A stretch of DNA of 64,000 nt from Diplonema japonicum (Eukaryota; Euglenozoa; Diplonemea; Diplonemida; Diplonemidae), in the NCBI GenBank assembly GCA_964019335.1, contig OZ025725.1, forward strand, positions 1 to 64,000. The letters run 5' to 3'. The notes under the pieces were generated by a model. That model did no database searches and was not told the origin of the DNA. It saw only the letters and a program-made list of their open reading frames with translations. Both the position numbers and the translations under genes were made by a program. Shown here piece after piece: positions 63,681 through 64,000 of this stretch (position 1 is its first letter; each line of letters opens with the position of its first letter).

Positions 63681-63789
63681 GACTGCGCTTTCGTGGACCT
63701 CTCGCTCTCTCGCTTCCCTAACTTCTCTCCCTTCTGCTCCCATCGCAACCCTTATCTACCAACGTATCACCTCCAAACCTGCATCATGA
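58264..63789 (+). CDS. Giant type II membrane protein: glycogenin-like GT8 + chitin-binding-like + UVR + FkbM-like methyltransferase
   Basis: The exons are 58264-63216, 63261-63632 and 63682-63789, giving 1810 aa. A signal-anchor (about 18-42) puts most of it in the secretory lumen. A charged coiled stem (180-265) precedes a GT8 domain (about 310-560) with LLYIDTDVLIVRN (DxD, D406/D408) and IHGIHYPGAGKPF. Residues 826-880 form a CBM18-like Cys knot (CCSSKGYCGATSEHC). A long Ser-Gly repeat follows (about 945-1020), like a glycosaminoglycan attachment region. UVR-type helical hairpins lie at about 1290-1360 (EEEDFDQALRLKDEI). An FkbM-like methyltransferase starts with VVDVGAGVGIFTKV (D1631) and continues across the first intron as TYEPRKAYHQAL. 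The last exon (36 codons) is the least certain. ATG 58264 follows CACTACAG at 58239. Confidence 0.75.
63217..63260 (+). other. Poly(A)-cored cis-intron in the giant gene (44 nt)
   Basis: GTATGGG followed only by A to the final AG. Phase 0. Splicing joins GGRVM to TYEPRKAYH, restoring the E-P residues that end the SAM-binding strand of FkbM methyltransferases. Confidence 0.8.
63633..63681 (+). other. Poly(A)-cored cis-intron in the giant gene (49 nt)
   Basis: GTATCGTGGG, about 35 A, TACAG. Phase 0. Both flanks are open; the short last exon ends at TGA 63789. Confidence 0.65.
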
Positions 63790-64000
63790 GTTTACCCCCC
63801 ATGCCCCCTTTTTTTATTTCCTTGATTTATTTCGTCTTTTGCCGTGTCACATTACGTTGTATGGCCTTTGGAAGAGCGTGAAGTTTCTTTTTTTTTTTTG
63901 TTTATACTGTTGTTTTTTTTTTTCTCTCTGTTCTTGTTATCTCCGCACACTGTGCTCAAACCTGGGCTTTAGTACTGCAACCGCAGTATTTTTCTTTTCT
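63790..64000. other. Intergenic region at window end
   Basis: C- and T-rich sequence with two T-runs; it probably begins the acceptor region of a further + strand gene. Nothing coding is visible. Confidence 0.5.

Overview
This is a window of nuclear DNA from a eukaryotic protist. It shows GT-AG introns, an eL18 ribosomal protein, GPI-anchor synthesis (PIG-M), a type II PI 4-kinase and an F-box protein, and all three standard stop codons are used. I support 21 protein genes between 11.4 and 63.8 kb, and every one lies on the + strand. Most starts are preceded by a long pyrimidine run and an AG. Such one-way gene files with polypyrimidine/AG acceptors are typical of genomes that trans-splice a spliced leader. 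A euglenozoan is my leading guess, with diplonemid-like preferred over kinetoplastid because cis-introns are present. Dinoflagellate relatives are the main alternative. No spliced-leader gene lies in the window, so this placement is inference.

Layout. 1-10,933 is a nest of repeats with no intact gene: TIR DNA transposons (433-3003; 8663-10926 with a target-site duplication; 6187-6812), inverted copies of the same units, minisatellites, and a compositionally foreign AT-rich insert (4903-5560). 11.4-17.6 kb holds a degenerate membrane chitinase-like protein, a 4-TM protein, a GT77-type glycosyltransferase, a GST and a pseudokinase/F-box protein. 17.6-24.5 kb is a gene desert of homopolymers with a few small islands. 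24.5-35.8 kb holds a CCCH zinc-finger protein, PI4K type II, a calpain-like/coiled-coil protein, eL18 and an unknown. 35.8-39.9 kb is a second desert containing a strongly folded RNA candidate. 39.9-47.9 kb holds a degenerate EF-hand protein, a glycine-zipper protein, an acidic protein, a RlaP-type nucleotidyltransferase and a receptor-type cyclase homologue. 49.7-58.1 kb holds a sedolisin, a histidine phosphatase, a SET protein, PIG-M and an Sfi1-like protein, with a tRNA-like repeat at 53.1-53.6 kb. 58.3-63.8 kb is one very large multidomain type II membrane protein (glycogenin-like GT8, chitin-binding-like, UVR and FkbM-like modules).

The genes do not form one pathway; the order looks like a polycistronic array of unrelated housekeeping and lineage-specific genes. 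Several are membrane or secretory glycobiology genes (GH18-like, GT77, PIG-M, GT8 fusion, sedolisin). Several are pseudoenzymes: the GH18 active site is lost, the kinase HRD is lost, the calpain Cys is lost, and cyclase metal/base residues are lost. The most unusual structural signal is a set of 41-52 nt introns whose core is a sense-strand poly(A) run, five of six of them preceded by GGG. Homopolymer lengths are the least trustworthy part of any assembly, so exact intron lengths carry that caveat.
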